Positions 1 to 5,554 of a stretch of 6,443 nt of DNA are shown here, one piece after another. Position 1 is the first letter of the stretch. Each line of letters opens with the position of its first letter. Made by a program: the position numbers and the translations under genes. The notes below the pieces were generated by a model that was not told the origin of the DNA, did no database searches, and saw only the letters and a list, made by a program, of their open reading frames with translations. The stretch is from an uncultured Collinsella sp. (GTDB lineage Bacteria; Actinomycetota; Coriobacteriia; Coriobacteriales; Coriobacteriaceae): NCBI GenBank assembly GCA_900752425.1, contig CAADVE010000124.1, forward strand, positions 1-6,443, in the 5' to 3' direction.

Positions 1-22
1 CGGCGAACTCGCCCTTTTTCAT
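1..22 (-). CDS. Possible downstream reading frame overlapping the accB stop, cut by window edge
   Basis: An ATG (22-20) overlaps the TGA that ends the 51-aa AccB piece, in the ATGA arrangement typical of translationally coupled genes. Only seven codons are visible (MKKGEFA), so no function can be read. It may be the start of a separate downstream gene, or it may be the remainder of AccB in a shifted frame. There is no convincing Shine-Dalgarno sequence directly upstream; the preceding bases encode the Pro/Met-rich linker of AccB. Confidence 0.25.
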
Positions 23-174
23 CCGCTCGGCATGGGCATGGGCACGGCAACCGGCTGTGCGGCGCTCGCGCGCTCGAGTTCGACCGCGGTGCCATCGGGC
101 TCCTCAACGCGCACGCGCGTGAGGCCGCGGTCCTCCATCACATCGGCTATCTCGGCAAGTCTTTTGGAATCCAT
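19..174 (-). CDS. accB: AccB (biotin carboxyl carrier protein) N-terminal region, ends early
   Basis: AccB carries biotin for acetyl-CoA carboxylase, which makes malonyl-CoA for fatty-acid synthesis in the cytosol. The 51 codons begin MDSKRLAEIADVMEDRGLTR and continue with VEEPDGTAVELER (about residues 24-36). This is the charged helical N-terminal signature of AccB, a region known in the family to contact biotin carboxylase. A Pro/Ala/Met linker (QPVAVPMPMPSG) follows, then a TGA at 21-19. Full-length AccB is usually about 140-170 aa, with a C-terminal biotinyl domain (EAMKM-type lysine motif) after the linker; that domain is not in this frame here. The start is supported by an AAGGAG seven bases upstream inside the end of fabF, and only 3 nt separate it from fabF. 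The early stop may be a frameshift, a sequencing error or a genuinely split gene. Recognition of the N-terminus is solid; intactness is not. Confidence 0.7.
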   Translation of the reverse strand: MDSKRLAEIADVMEDRGLTRVRVEEPDGTAVELERASAAQPVAVPMPMPSG

Positions 175-177
175 GCT

Positions 178-1425
178 CTAGCTCCTTGCATATCTACGCA
201 GTGCGATGGCGGCATTGTGTCCGCCAAAGCCCAGGTTGGTCGAAAGCGCCCAGGTAAGGTCGGCGCGAACCGCGCGATTGGGCGTATAGTCAAGATCGCA
301 GGCGGGATCGGGCGTGTGGTAGTTAATGGTCGGCGGCACCACGCCCTGCTCGAGCGCCATGGCGCAGGCCATGACCTCGATGGCGCCCGTGGCACCGATC
401 ATGTGGCCGGTCATCGACTTAGTCGACGAGACGTGCGCGGCGCGCGCCGCGTCCTCGCCGAGCGCACGCTTAATGCCCGCCGTCTCGGACGAATCGTTGA
501 GCTTGGTAGATGTGCCGTGGGCATTGATGTAGAGACCCTCGGAAGGCTTGACGTCGCCCTCGGTCACCGCCAGCGATATCGCGCGGGCAATGCCGGCAGC
601 CTCGGGATCGGGACTCGTGATGTGGTAGGCGTCATCGGTGTTGCCGTAGCCCACGACCTCGGCGTAAATGTGCGCACCGCGGGCCTGTGCGTGCTCCATA
701 CCCTCGAGCACGAGCACGCAGGCGCCTTCGCCCATCACAAAGCCGTCGCGGTCTGCATCGAACGGGCGGCAGGCCGCCTGCGGATCGGGATTGGTGGTGA
801 GCGCACGACAGGACGTAAACCCTGCAACGGCATCGGGGATAATAGCCGCCTCGGCACCACCCGCGAGGATCGCGTCGGCATAGCCGTGCTTGATAGCACG
901 GAATGCCTCGCCCACCGCATGGGCAGACGTCGCGCAAGCGGTCACGACGGGCAGGGTCGGCCCCTTTGCCTTGTGACGGATCGCGATATTGCCCGATGCC
1001 ATGTTGGGGATCATCATCGCGATCATGTAAGGCGATGCGCGGCGGGGCCCACGATCGGCAATCGTATGGACGTTGTCGACGAGCGTCTGCATACCACCCA
1101 CGCCCGACCCCACGTAGACGCCCAGGCGCTCGCGATCGATGGCGCCTTCGACATCAAAGCCCGCATCGTGCATGGCCTCGTCCGAAGCCGCCATCGCAAA
1201 CTGAACGCAGGGGTCGAGATGCTTGGCGTCACGCTTGCCAAAGTAGTCGTTGCCGTCAAAGCCCTTGACCTCGGCCGCCACCTTAACGGCAAATGCATCC
1301 GTATCGAAGTGCGTGATCGGGCCGATACCGCACGTGCCGGCGCACATGGCCGCCCAAGTGGCAAGCGCCGTGTTGCCGAGCGGCGATACGGCACCGATGC
1401 CGGTGATTGCAACTCTCTGTTCCAT
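178..1425 (-). CDS. fabF: Beta-ketoacyl-ACP synthase II
   Basis: FabF is the elongating condensing enzyme: it joins malonyl-ACP to a growing acyl-ACP and releases CO2. The 415-aa length is normal for the family. The thiolase-fold catalytic set is complete: Cys164 in VTACATSAHA, His303 in NAHGTSTKLND, and Lys336 and His341 in STKSMTGHMIGATGA. The C-terminal GFGGHNAA loop carries the gating Phe. Starts at 1443 and 1428 are also in frame. I chose 1425 (MEQRVAITGIG) because GAGGAG at 1437-1432 lies six bases upstream and family members begin right at this strand; the 1443 start would precede that ribosome site. It lies 39 nt after fabG and 3 nt before accB, so co-transcription is very likely. The family also contains FabB, but the operon position and motif context fit FabF better. 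No missing catalytic residue is seen. Confidence 0.96.
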   Translation of the reverse strand: MEQRVAITGIGAVSPLGNTALATWAAMCAGTCGIGPITHFDTDAFAVKVAAEVKGFDGNDYFGKRDAKHLDPCVQFAMAASDEAMHDAGFDVEGAIDRERLGVYVGSGVGGMQTLVDNVHTIADRGPRRASPYMIAMMIPNMASGNIAIRHKAKGPTLPVVTACATSAHAVGEAFRAIKHGYADAILAGGAEAAIIPDAVAGFTSCRALTTNPDPQAACRPFDADRDGFVMGEGACVLVLEGMEHAQARGAHIYAEVVGYGNTDDAYHITSPDPEAAGIARAISLAVTEGDVKPSEGLYINAHGTSTKLNDSSETAGIKRALGEDAARAAHVSSTKSMTGHMIGATGAIEVMACAMALEQGVVPPTINYHTPDPACDLDYTPNRAVRADLTWALSTNLGFGGHNAAIALRRYARS

Positions 1426-1431
1426 CATGGT

Positions 1432-1437
1432 CTCCTC
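1432..1437 (-). promoter_or_regulatory. Ribosome binding site that decides the fabF start
   Basis: GAGGAG on the minus strand sits six bases before the ATG at 1425 and only three before the adjacent ATG at 1428. It rules out the more upstream ATG at 1443, which would overlap it. Confidence 0.7.
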
Positions 1438-1464
1438 ATCCAAGCCGCTTACCCGGCTTGCTTT

Positions 1465-2238
1465 CTACATCGCCATTCCGCCGTCGACGCGTACGACCTC
1501 GCCCGTAATGTAGGCAGCCGCGTCGCTCGCCAAAAAGCGCACCACGCCGGCCACTTCCTCGGGACGCGCCATGCGTCTCAGGGGAATCTGCTCCTCGCAC
1601 GCCGCACGCACCTTCTCCGAGAGCTTTGCCGTCATATCGGTCTCGACAAACCCGGGCGCGACCGCGTTAACCCTCACGCCGCGAGGCGCAAGCTCGCGCG
1701 CCACCGCCTTAGTCAGACCGATCACGCCCGCCTTGGAGGCAGCGTAGTTGGCTTGCCCGGCATTGCCCATCAGGCCTACGACCGAGCTCATGTTGACGAC
1801 GCAACCGCCGCGCTGGCGCATAAAGGTCTTGGTGAGCGCGCGCGTCATATTGAATGTTCCCTTGAGATTGACATCGAGCACGTGATCGAAGGCGTCATCG
1901 CCCATGCGCATGAGCAGGCCATCGCGGGTGATGCCCGCGTTGTTGACAAGCGCCCAAATGGAGCCAAAGTCGTTGAGGACCGTCTCCACGCATGTGTTGA
2001 CGACGGGGGGGTCGGCCACGTCACATTGATATGCGCGCGCCGTGGCGCCAAACGTCTTGCAGGCTTCGCACGTCTCGCGCGCCGCATCGACGCTGCCGGC
2101 ATAGACGACGGCGATATCAAAGCCGTCCTCCGCCAGGCCCACGGCACAAGCGCGACCGATGCCGCGCGAGCCGCCCGTGACCAGCGCCACGCGGCGCGAT
2201 CCGTCGCGCTCGAGCGCGCCGTTGTTCAAGTTGTCCAT
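1465..2238 (-). CDS. fabG: 3-oxoacyl-ACP reductase (short-chain dehydrogenase)
   Basis: FabG reduces beta-ketoacyl-ACP to (R)-3-hydroxyacyl-ACP with NADPH, the first reduction of each elongation cycle. The 257-aa protein is a classical short-chain dehydrogenase. The cofactor motif TGGSRGIG is at 21-28, NNAG at 99-102, and the active-site triad is Ser152, Tyr165 and Lys169 in SSVVGLMGNAGQANYAASK. VNLKG (123-127) and the C-terminal ITGEVVRVDGG are also typical of FabG. The N-terminus has about 15 extra residues (MDNLNNGALERDGSRR) before the first beta strand. The ATG at 2238 is nevertheless supported by AAAGGAA a few bases upstream (2249-2243), and no better internal start is seen. It lies 30 nt after fabD and 39 nt before fabF. 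Other short-chain dehydrogenases share the fold, but the operon context makes FabG nearly certain. Confidence 0.96.
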   Translation of the reverse strand: MDNLNNGALERDGSRRVALVTGGSRGIGRACAVGLAEDGFDIAVVYAGSVDAARETCEACKTFGATARAYQCDVADPPVVNTCVETVLNDFGSIWALVNNAGITRDGLLMRMGDDAFDHVLDVNLKGTFNMTRALTKTFMRQRGGCVVNMSSVVGLMGNAGQANYAASKAGVIGLTKAVARELAPRGVRVNAVAPGFVETDMTAKLSEKVRAACEEQIPLRRMARPEEVAGVVRFLASDAAAYITGEVVRVDGGMAM

Positions 2239-2268
2239 GTCATTCCTTTCGGGTTACAGCCCTGTGGA

Positions 2269-3195
2269 CTATGCGAGCTCGTCGGCAATAGCTGCGACCT
2301 GCTCGGCCGTTTCGCACGAATACACGCGAACGTCGCTCAGCGTACGCTTGACCAGGCCCGACAGCGTTTTGCCAGGGCCGACCTCAATAAACGTGTCGAT
2401 GCCCTGATCCTGCAGAGCGTGTAGCGTGTCGACCCAGCGCACGGCATGACTCACCTGGTTGGCCAGCACCTCTGATGCCGCCTGCGGGTCGGCCGGATAG
2501 GGTGCCGCCGTCATGTTTGCCATGACCGGAATGAGCAACGGGGACGGCGCGTGGTCGGCTTGGATATACGTCGCCAGCCCCTCAGTCGCCTCGGCCATAT
2601 AGGGGCTATGAAATGCACCCGACACCGCGACTTTCATCGCGCGGCCGCCAGCCTCTTTTACTAGGACGTCGAGCTCCTGCAGCGCCTCGGGCGCTCCGGC
2701 AACAACCGTCTGCTGCGGGCTGTTGTAGTTGACCGGCCAGCAGTCCTCACCGGCCTGTTTTGCCAGACCCTCGACTTGCGCCGCATCGAGCTTGATGACG
2801 GCGCGCATGCCGCCCGGATGGCGCTCGGCAGCCGCGGCCATCAGCGCCGCGCGCTCGCACACGAGTTCAAAGCCCGCTCGCGTATCGAACGCCCCCGCAA
2901 AGGTGAGCGCGGCGACCTCGCCAAGCGAGAATCCCGCACAGGCGGCAGGTACCACGCCGCGCCCACGCAGGGCGGCAGCCGCTGCCAGGTCATGAACGAA
3001 CACGCACGGCTGCGTGTTCACGGTCTGCGACAGCTCCTCCTTGGAGGCGCTCCGGCACTGCTCACTGGTTCCCGGACGTACCTCGTCGGCGATCGCGAAC
3101 ACCTCGGCGGCCGCCGGCGATGCCTCGATCAGGTCGACGCCCATCGCGGGGTGCTGGGCGCCCTGGCCGGCAAACAGAAACGCTACGCTACCCAT
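2269..3195 (-). CDS. fabD: Malonyl-CoA:ACP transacylase
   Basis: FabD moves the malonyl group from malonyl-CoA to the phosphopantetheine arm of ACP, supplying FabH and FabF. At 308 aa it has the usual length. The N-terminal VAFLFAGQGAQ, the nucleophile Ser90 in GFSLGE, the carboxylate-binding Arg115 in ERAALM and the catalytic His196 in SGAFHSPYM are all present. The nucleophile motif reads GFSLG where most family members have GHSLG; Ser itself is intact, so activity is expected. A GTG two codons upstream (3201) is also possible. I prefer the ATG at 3195 because AAGGG lies about nine bases before it but only about three before the GTG. The start overlaps the end of fabK by 13 nt, which suggests translational coupling. 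Confidence 0.95.
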   Translation of the reverse strand: MGSVAFLFAGQGAQHPAMGVDLIEASPAAAEVFAIADEVRPGTSEQCRSASKEELSQTVNTQPCVFVHDLAAAAALRGRGVVPAACAGFSLGEVAALTFAGAFDTRAGFELVCERAALMAAAAERHPGGMRAVIKLDAAQVEGLAKQAGEDCWPVNYNSPQQTVVAGAPEALQELDVLVKEAGGRAMKVAVSGAFHSPYMAEATEGLATYIQADHAPSPLLIPVMANMTAAPYPADPQAASEVLANQVSHAVRWVDTLHALQDQGIDTFIEVGPGKTLSGLVKRTLSDVRVYSCETAEQVAAIADELA

Positions 3196-4127
3196 GTGCA
3201 CGCACCCTTCAGGACGTGCTCGGCGCCATCGACCAGATCGTCAACGATTTCACGTGCGCTCTGGCGCTCGCTAACCATGCCGGCAATCTGTCCACACAAA
3301 AACGAACCCTCTTCGTAATTGCCGTCCTTGGCGGCCTTGCGAAGGGCGCCCGTGCCCATGGCCCCGAGTTCCTCGACACTTACGCCCGCCGCCTCGCTCT
3401 TGGCATAGGCGTTGGTAAAGGGGCTCTTGAGGGCACGCACCGGATGTCCCGTCGAGCGGCCGGTCGCACGCGTCGAGGTGTCGTTGGCCTTCAGGACCAT
3501 CTCCTTGTACTGCTCCGATACGGCGCACTCGTCTGCGACCAGAAAGCGCGTACCCACCTGCACGCCGGCGGCGCCCAGCATAAAGGCGGCCGCCACGCCG
3601 CGGCCGTCGGCAATACCGCCGGCGGCCACGACGGGAATGTCGACCGCATCGACGATCTGCGGCACCAGTGCCATCGTCGAGGTCTCGCCAATATGACCGC
3701 CCGATTCGGTGCCCTCGGCAACAACCGCCGTGGCTCCACGACGCGCCACGAGGCGGGCGAGCGCCACCGAAGCTACAACGGGGATGACCTTGATGCCCGC
3801 ATCGTTCCAAGCTTTCATGTACTTGGTGGGATTACCAGCACCCGTCACGACGACCGGCACCTGCTCATCGATCACAACCTGTGCAACCTCGTCGGCAAAC
3901 GGGCTCATGAGCATGACGTTGACGCCAAAGGTCTTATCCGTCTTGGTGCGCAGCTCATGAATCTGCTCGCGAAGCCAGTTGGCGTCGGCATTCATAGCCG
4001 CGATGATGCCTAGGCCGCCCGCCTCGGATACGGCCGATGCCAGCGACGCATCGGCAATCCAGGCCATGCCGCCCTGGAACACGGGCTTTTCGATGCCGAG
4101 CAGATCGCAGAGAGGAGTCTTGAGCAT
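3183..4127 (-). CDS. fabK: Enoyl-ACP reductase II (FMN-dependent)
   Basis: FabK reduces the trans-2-enoyl-ACP double bond, the last step of each elongation cycle, using FMN and NAD(P)H. The 314-aa protein is a TIM-barrel of the nitronate monooxygenase/FabK group. The substrate-side N-terminus reads FQGGMAW (17-23). The hallmark EGTESGGHIGE places the conserved His at 145. VVAAGGIADGRG followed by GAAGVQVGTRFL forms the phosphate-binding part of the FMN site. Nitronate monooxygenases share this fold, but the setting between acpP and fabD identifies FabK. It starts only 2 nt after acpP, with GGAG eight bases upstream inside acpP, and its stop overlaps fabD by 13 nt. FabK enzymes are known to resist triclosan, unlike FabI. 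No FabI-type reductase is seen in this window. Confidence 0.95.
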   Translation of the reverse strand: MLKTPLCDLLGIEKPVFQGGMAWIADASLASAVSEAGGLGIIAAMNADANWLREQIHELRTKTDKTFGVNVMLMSPFADEVAQVVIDEQVPVVVTGAGNPTKYMKAWNDAGIKVIPVVASVALARLVARRGATAVVAEGTESGGHIGETSTMALVPQIVDAVDIPVVAAGGIADGRGVAAAFMLGAAGVQVGTRFLVADECAVSEQYKEMVLKANDTSTRATGRSTGHPVRALKSPFTNAYAKSEAAGVSVEELGAMGTGALRKAAKDGNYEEGSFLCGQIAGMVSERQSAREIVDDLVDGAEHVLKGACTWVA

Positions 4128-4129
4128 CT

Positions 4130-4366
4130 CTACTTCTCCAATGCCGCCTCGACCGTATCGGCGAACTCGCCGACCGTCTTGGGGTTCTCCTCGGTATCGA
4201 GCTGGATGCCAAACTCGTCCTCGACGGCGACGAGGATCTCGACGGTGCCCAGGCTGTCAAGACCAATCTCCTCGAGCGTGGACTCGGGCTTCATCTCGAC
4301 GTCGTCAAGGCCGGCGGTCTCGCGGATAACGTCGCAAACGCGCTCGAAGGTCTTCTGATCTGCCAT
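4130..4366 (-). CDS. acpP: Acyl carrier protein
   Basis: ACP carries the growing acyl chain as a thioester on 4'-phosphopantetheine and is the shared substrate of every Fab enzyme here. The 78-aa acidic protein has the attachment serine at 38 in GLDSLGTVEI, with the helix II recognition region (VEILVAVEDEFGIQL) directly after it. Length and charge are standard. The ATG is preceded by AAAGGAG seven bases upstream. It lies 52 nt after fabH, the largest gap in the operon, and 2 nt before fabK. That gap contains a short hairpin that might set the ACP level relative to FabH. ACP is normally needed in much higher amounts than the enzymes, but the sequence alone does not show how that is achieved here. 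Confidence 0.97.
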   Translation of the reverse strand: MADQKTFERVCDVIRETAGLDDVEMKPESTLEEIGLDSLGTVEILVAVEDEFGIQLDTEENPKTVGEFADTVEAALEK

Positions 4367-4384
4367 GGTAGTTCTCCTTTGTTT

Positions 4385-4399
4385 GTGCCCTAGGGGCGT
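4385..4399 (-). other. Short hairpin in the fabH-acpP gap
   Basis: The bases GCCC and GGGC (4387-4390 and 4394-4397) face each other around a three-base loop, and two G-T wobble pairs can extend the stem outward. On the minus strand it lies between the fabH stop and the acpP ribosome site. It could be a weak attenuator, an mRNA-stabilising or processing structure, or chance in G+C-rich DNA. On the plus strand it is followed by GTTTTTATTT, but no plus-strand gene precedes it. Confidence 0.3.
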
Positions 4400-4418
4400 T
4401 TTTATTTCCTATGTGCGA

Positions 4419-5378
4419 CTACTTCCAACGAAGCAGATAGCCACCTATATCCAGACCGGCGCCAAATCCAACCAAGGCGATGGTGTCGCCCGCGTGAAGT
4501 GCACCGGCGTTTGCCAGCCGGTCGAGGGCAAGCGGAATGCAGGCGCTCGAAATGTTGCCGGTCTCGTTCAGCGTCCGAACCACGCGCTCGTCTGGCACGC
4601 CGAGGCGCTTGACCGCCTGACTCAGAATTCGTTCGTTAGCCTGATGGAATACAAAATGATCGATATCTTCGACCGAAATGCCCGCATCGCTCGCAAGCTT
4701 ATGGACCGTGTCGCAGATGGCGTTGACGCCGAACTTGAACACGCGGCGGCCATTCATGGAAAGCACACTCTGGCGGTCCGAGGGAACCTTGAATGGCGAG
4801 GTGCCATCCAGCCCGGGAACGCGCAACGTCTCGACATCGGGTGCGGTCGAAAGCTCAACGGCAAGGGGATTCTCTCCCCCGGCCTCCATGACTGCAGCGC
4901 CCGCGCCATCGCCAAAGAGCACGCACGTGGCACGGTCGGTCCAATCGAGCGCGCGCGTCATCTGCTCGGCCGCAACGACAAGCACGCGCTCGGCGCGACC
5001 GCGGGCGATATAGCCCTCGGCGACATCGAGCGCAAATACGAAGCCGGCACAAGCCGCCGAGACATCGAAGGCAGGGCACGTCGCGCCTAGTCGCTCAGCA
5101 ACGGCACACGCCTCGGCGGGAACAAGGTGGTCACTCGTCGTCGTCGAGCAGACGATCAGATCCAGCTGGCTCGCGTCGATTCCGGACACCTGGAGTGCCC
5201 GCTCGCTCGCCGCTACGGCAAGGTCGTCAAGTGACTCGGTGGTGCAGACGTGGCGGCTCTTGATACCGGTGCGGGTAAAAATCCACTCATCCGAGGTATC
5301 GAGGAACTCAGACAGCTCGTCATTGGAAACACTGCGCTCAGGAAGCGCCGAGCCTGTTCCAAGAATCGTGAAACCCAT
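4419..5378 (-). CDS. fabH: Beta-ketoacyl-ACP synthase III
   Basis: FabH starts the fatty-acid chain by condensing an acyl-CoA primer with malonyl-ACP. The 319-aa length is usual. The Cys-His-Asn triad is complete: Cys110 in SAACAGF, His245 in FVFHQANERI and Asn275 in NETGNISSA. DEWIFTRTGI (30-39) near the N-terminus and GFGAGLDIGGYLLRW at the C-terminus are also family signatures. An in-frame ATG at 5435 would add 19 residues unlike any FabH, and its codons run through one of the control-region repeats. The ATG at 5378 (MGFTILGTGSALPE) instead has a near-perfect AAAGGAGG six bases upstream and matches the family start. It is the first gene of the operon, so the upstream repeats are positioned to control all the fab genes. 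Primer preference (acetyl versus branched-chain CoA) cannot be judged here. Confidence 0.96.
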   Translation of the reverse strand: MGFTILGTGSALPERSVSNDELSEFLDTSDEWIFTRTGIKSRHVCTTESLDDLAVAASERALQVSGIDASQLDLIVCSTTTSDHLVPAEACAVAERLGATCPAFDVSAACAGFVFALDVAEGYIARGRAERVLVVAAEQMTRALDWTDRATCVLFGDGAGAAVMEAGGENPLAVELSTAPDVETLRVPGLDGTSPFKVPSDRQSVLSMNGRRVFKFGVNAICDTVHKLASDAGISVEDIDHFVFHQANERILSQAVKRLGVPDERVVRTLNETGNISSACIPLALDRLANAGALHAGDTIALVGFGAGLDIGGYLLRWK

Positions 5379-5384
5379 CACTAG

Positions 5385-5392
5385 CCTCCTTT
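5385..5392 (-). promoter_or_regulatory. Strong ribosome binding site deciding the fabH start
   Basis: AAAGGAGG on the minus strand lies six bases before the ATG at 5378. This near-perfect site rules out the in-frame ATG at 5435 as the main start. The proximal 19-bp repeat begins two bases beyond it. Confidence 0.85.
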
Positions 5393-5394
5393 GA

Positions 5395-5413
5395 GTTGTT
5401 GACGTGTTTACAT
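5395..5413. promoter_or_regulatory. Candidate operator, copy 1 (proximal to fabH)
   Basis: The plus strand reads GTTGTTGACGTGTTTACAT, 18 of 19 bases identical to the copy at 5443-5461 in the same orientation. Its core (5397-5412) is an imperfect inverted repeat, TGTTGAC-GT-GTTTACA. It sits just upstream of the fabH ribosome site and so close to, or downstream of, the transcription start. Repressor sites are often placed this way. A near-identical repeat with internal dyad symmetry in a promoter gap is strong evidence for a protein-binding site. Which protein binds is unknown; no regulator gene is in the window. Confidence 0.65.
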
Positions 5414-5442
5414 CGACCAAGAGAGAATAGCGCATTTTAGTC

Positions 5443-5461
5443 GTTGTTGACGTGTTAACAT
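5443..5461. promoter_or_regulatory. Candidate operator, copy 2 (distal to fabH)
   Basis: The plus strand reads GTTGTTGACGTGTTAACAT, differing from copy 1 only at one base (A for T). The core at 5445-5460 (TGTTGAC-GT-GTTAACA) is a closer inverted repeat, with one mismatched pair between the 7-bp arms. The copies are 48 bp apart centre to centre, about four and a half helical turns. This copy lies between the two possible promoters, so it could influence both the fab operon and birA. The regulator is not identified. Confidence 0.65.
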
Positions 5462-5537
5462 TAAATTGTCCAAATGCGACAAAGGCTTCACATTGTGTCT
5501 ATCTCTCGACACCATTACGCGATTGCCTTATTAACTT

Positions 5538-5543
5538 GGGAGG
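5538..5543 (+). promoter_or_regulatory. Ribosome binding site for birA
   Basis: GGGAGG ends eleven bases before the ATG at 5555, slightly long but acceptable. It supports that start over the in-frame ATG at 5474, which has no such site upstream. Confidence 0.65.
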
Positions 5544-5554
5544 TAGCAACCATT

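Larger units (their letters stand above)
5379..5554. promoter_or_regulatory. Divergent control region between fabH and birA
   Basis: This 176-bp stretch separates two divergent start codons and is visibly richer in A+T than the genes around it. It must hold the promoter of the fab operon (minus strand) and that of birA (plus strand). A TAAAAT at 5439-5434 on the minus strand is a fair -10 candidate for fabH; its -35 region would then fall inside the distal repeat (5443-5461), but no good -35 match is seen. For birA, TTGACG (5447-5452) resembles a -35 box but has no good -10 partner at normal spacing. Promoter positions are therefore unresolved. The strongest structure is the pair of 19-bp repeats listed separately. 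Confidence 0.6.

Noticed and set aside
217..2424. A 735-codon open frame on the plus strand opposite fabF, fabG and the end of fabD
   Set aside because: It is the mirror of well-supported genes in G+C-rich DNA with biased codon use. Its translation is rich in Arg, His and Gly without recognisable domains, and it crosses three real genes and their gaps.
3120..4013. Long plus-strand open frame opposite fabK
   Set aside because: It is antisense to the fully supported FabK gene, shows no known motif and has Arg/His-rich shadow composition.
4159..4171. CGGCGAACTCGCC occurs both here in acpP and at 1-13
   Set aside because: It encodes a short Gly-Glu-Phe-Ala stretch in each frame and sits in G+C-rich coding DNA; a single 13-base match is most simply chance.
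4390..4440. An internal promoter for acpP on the minus strand
   Set aside because: A TTGGAA box near the end of fabH has no acceptable -10 box at normal spacing, so I could not support it.
5397..5460. A BirA-type biotin operator (GTTWACA half-sites resemble it)
   Set aside because: Classic BirA operators pair inverted half-sites about 15 bases apart. Here the two copies are direct repeats 48 bp apart, and this BirA lacks the DNA-binding domain.
5474..5554. Earlier in-frame ATG for birA at 5474
   Set aside because: It has no ribosome site and would add 27 residues absent from the family; the ATG at 5555 has GGGAGG upstream.
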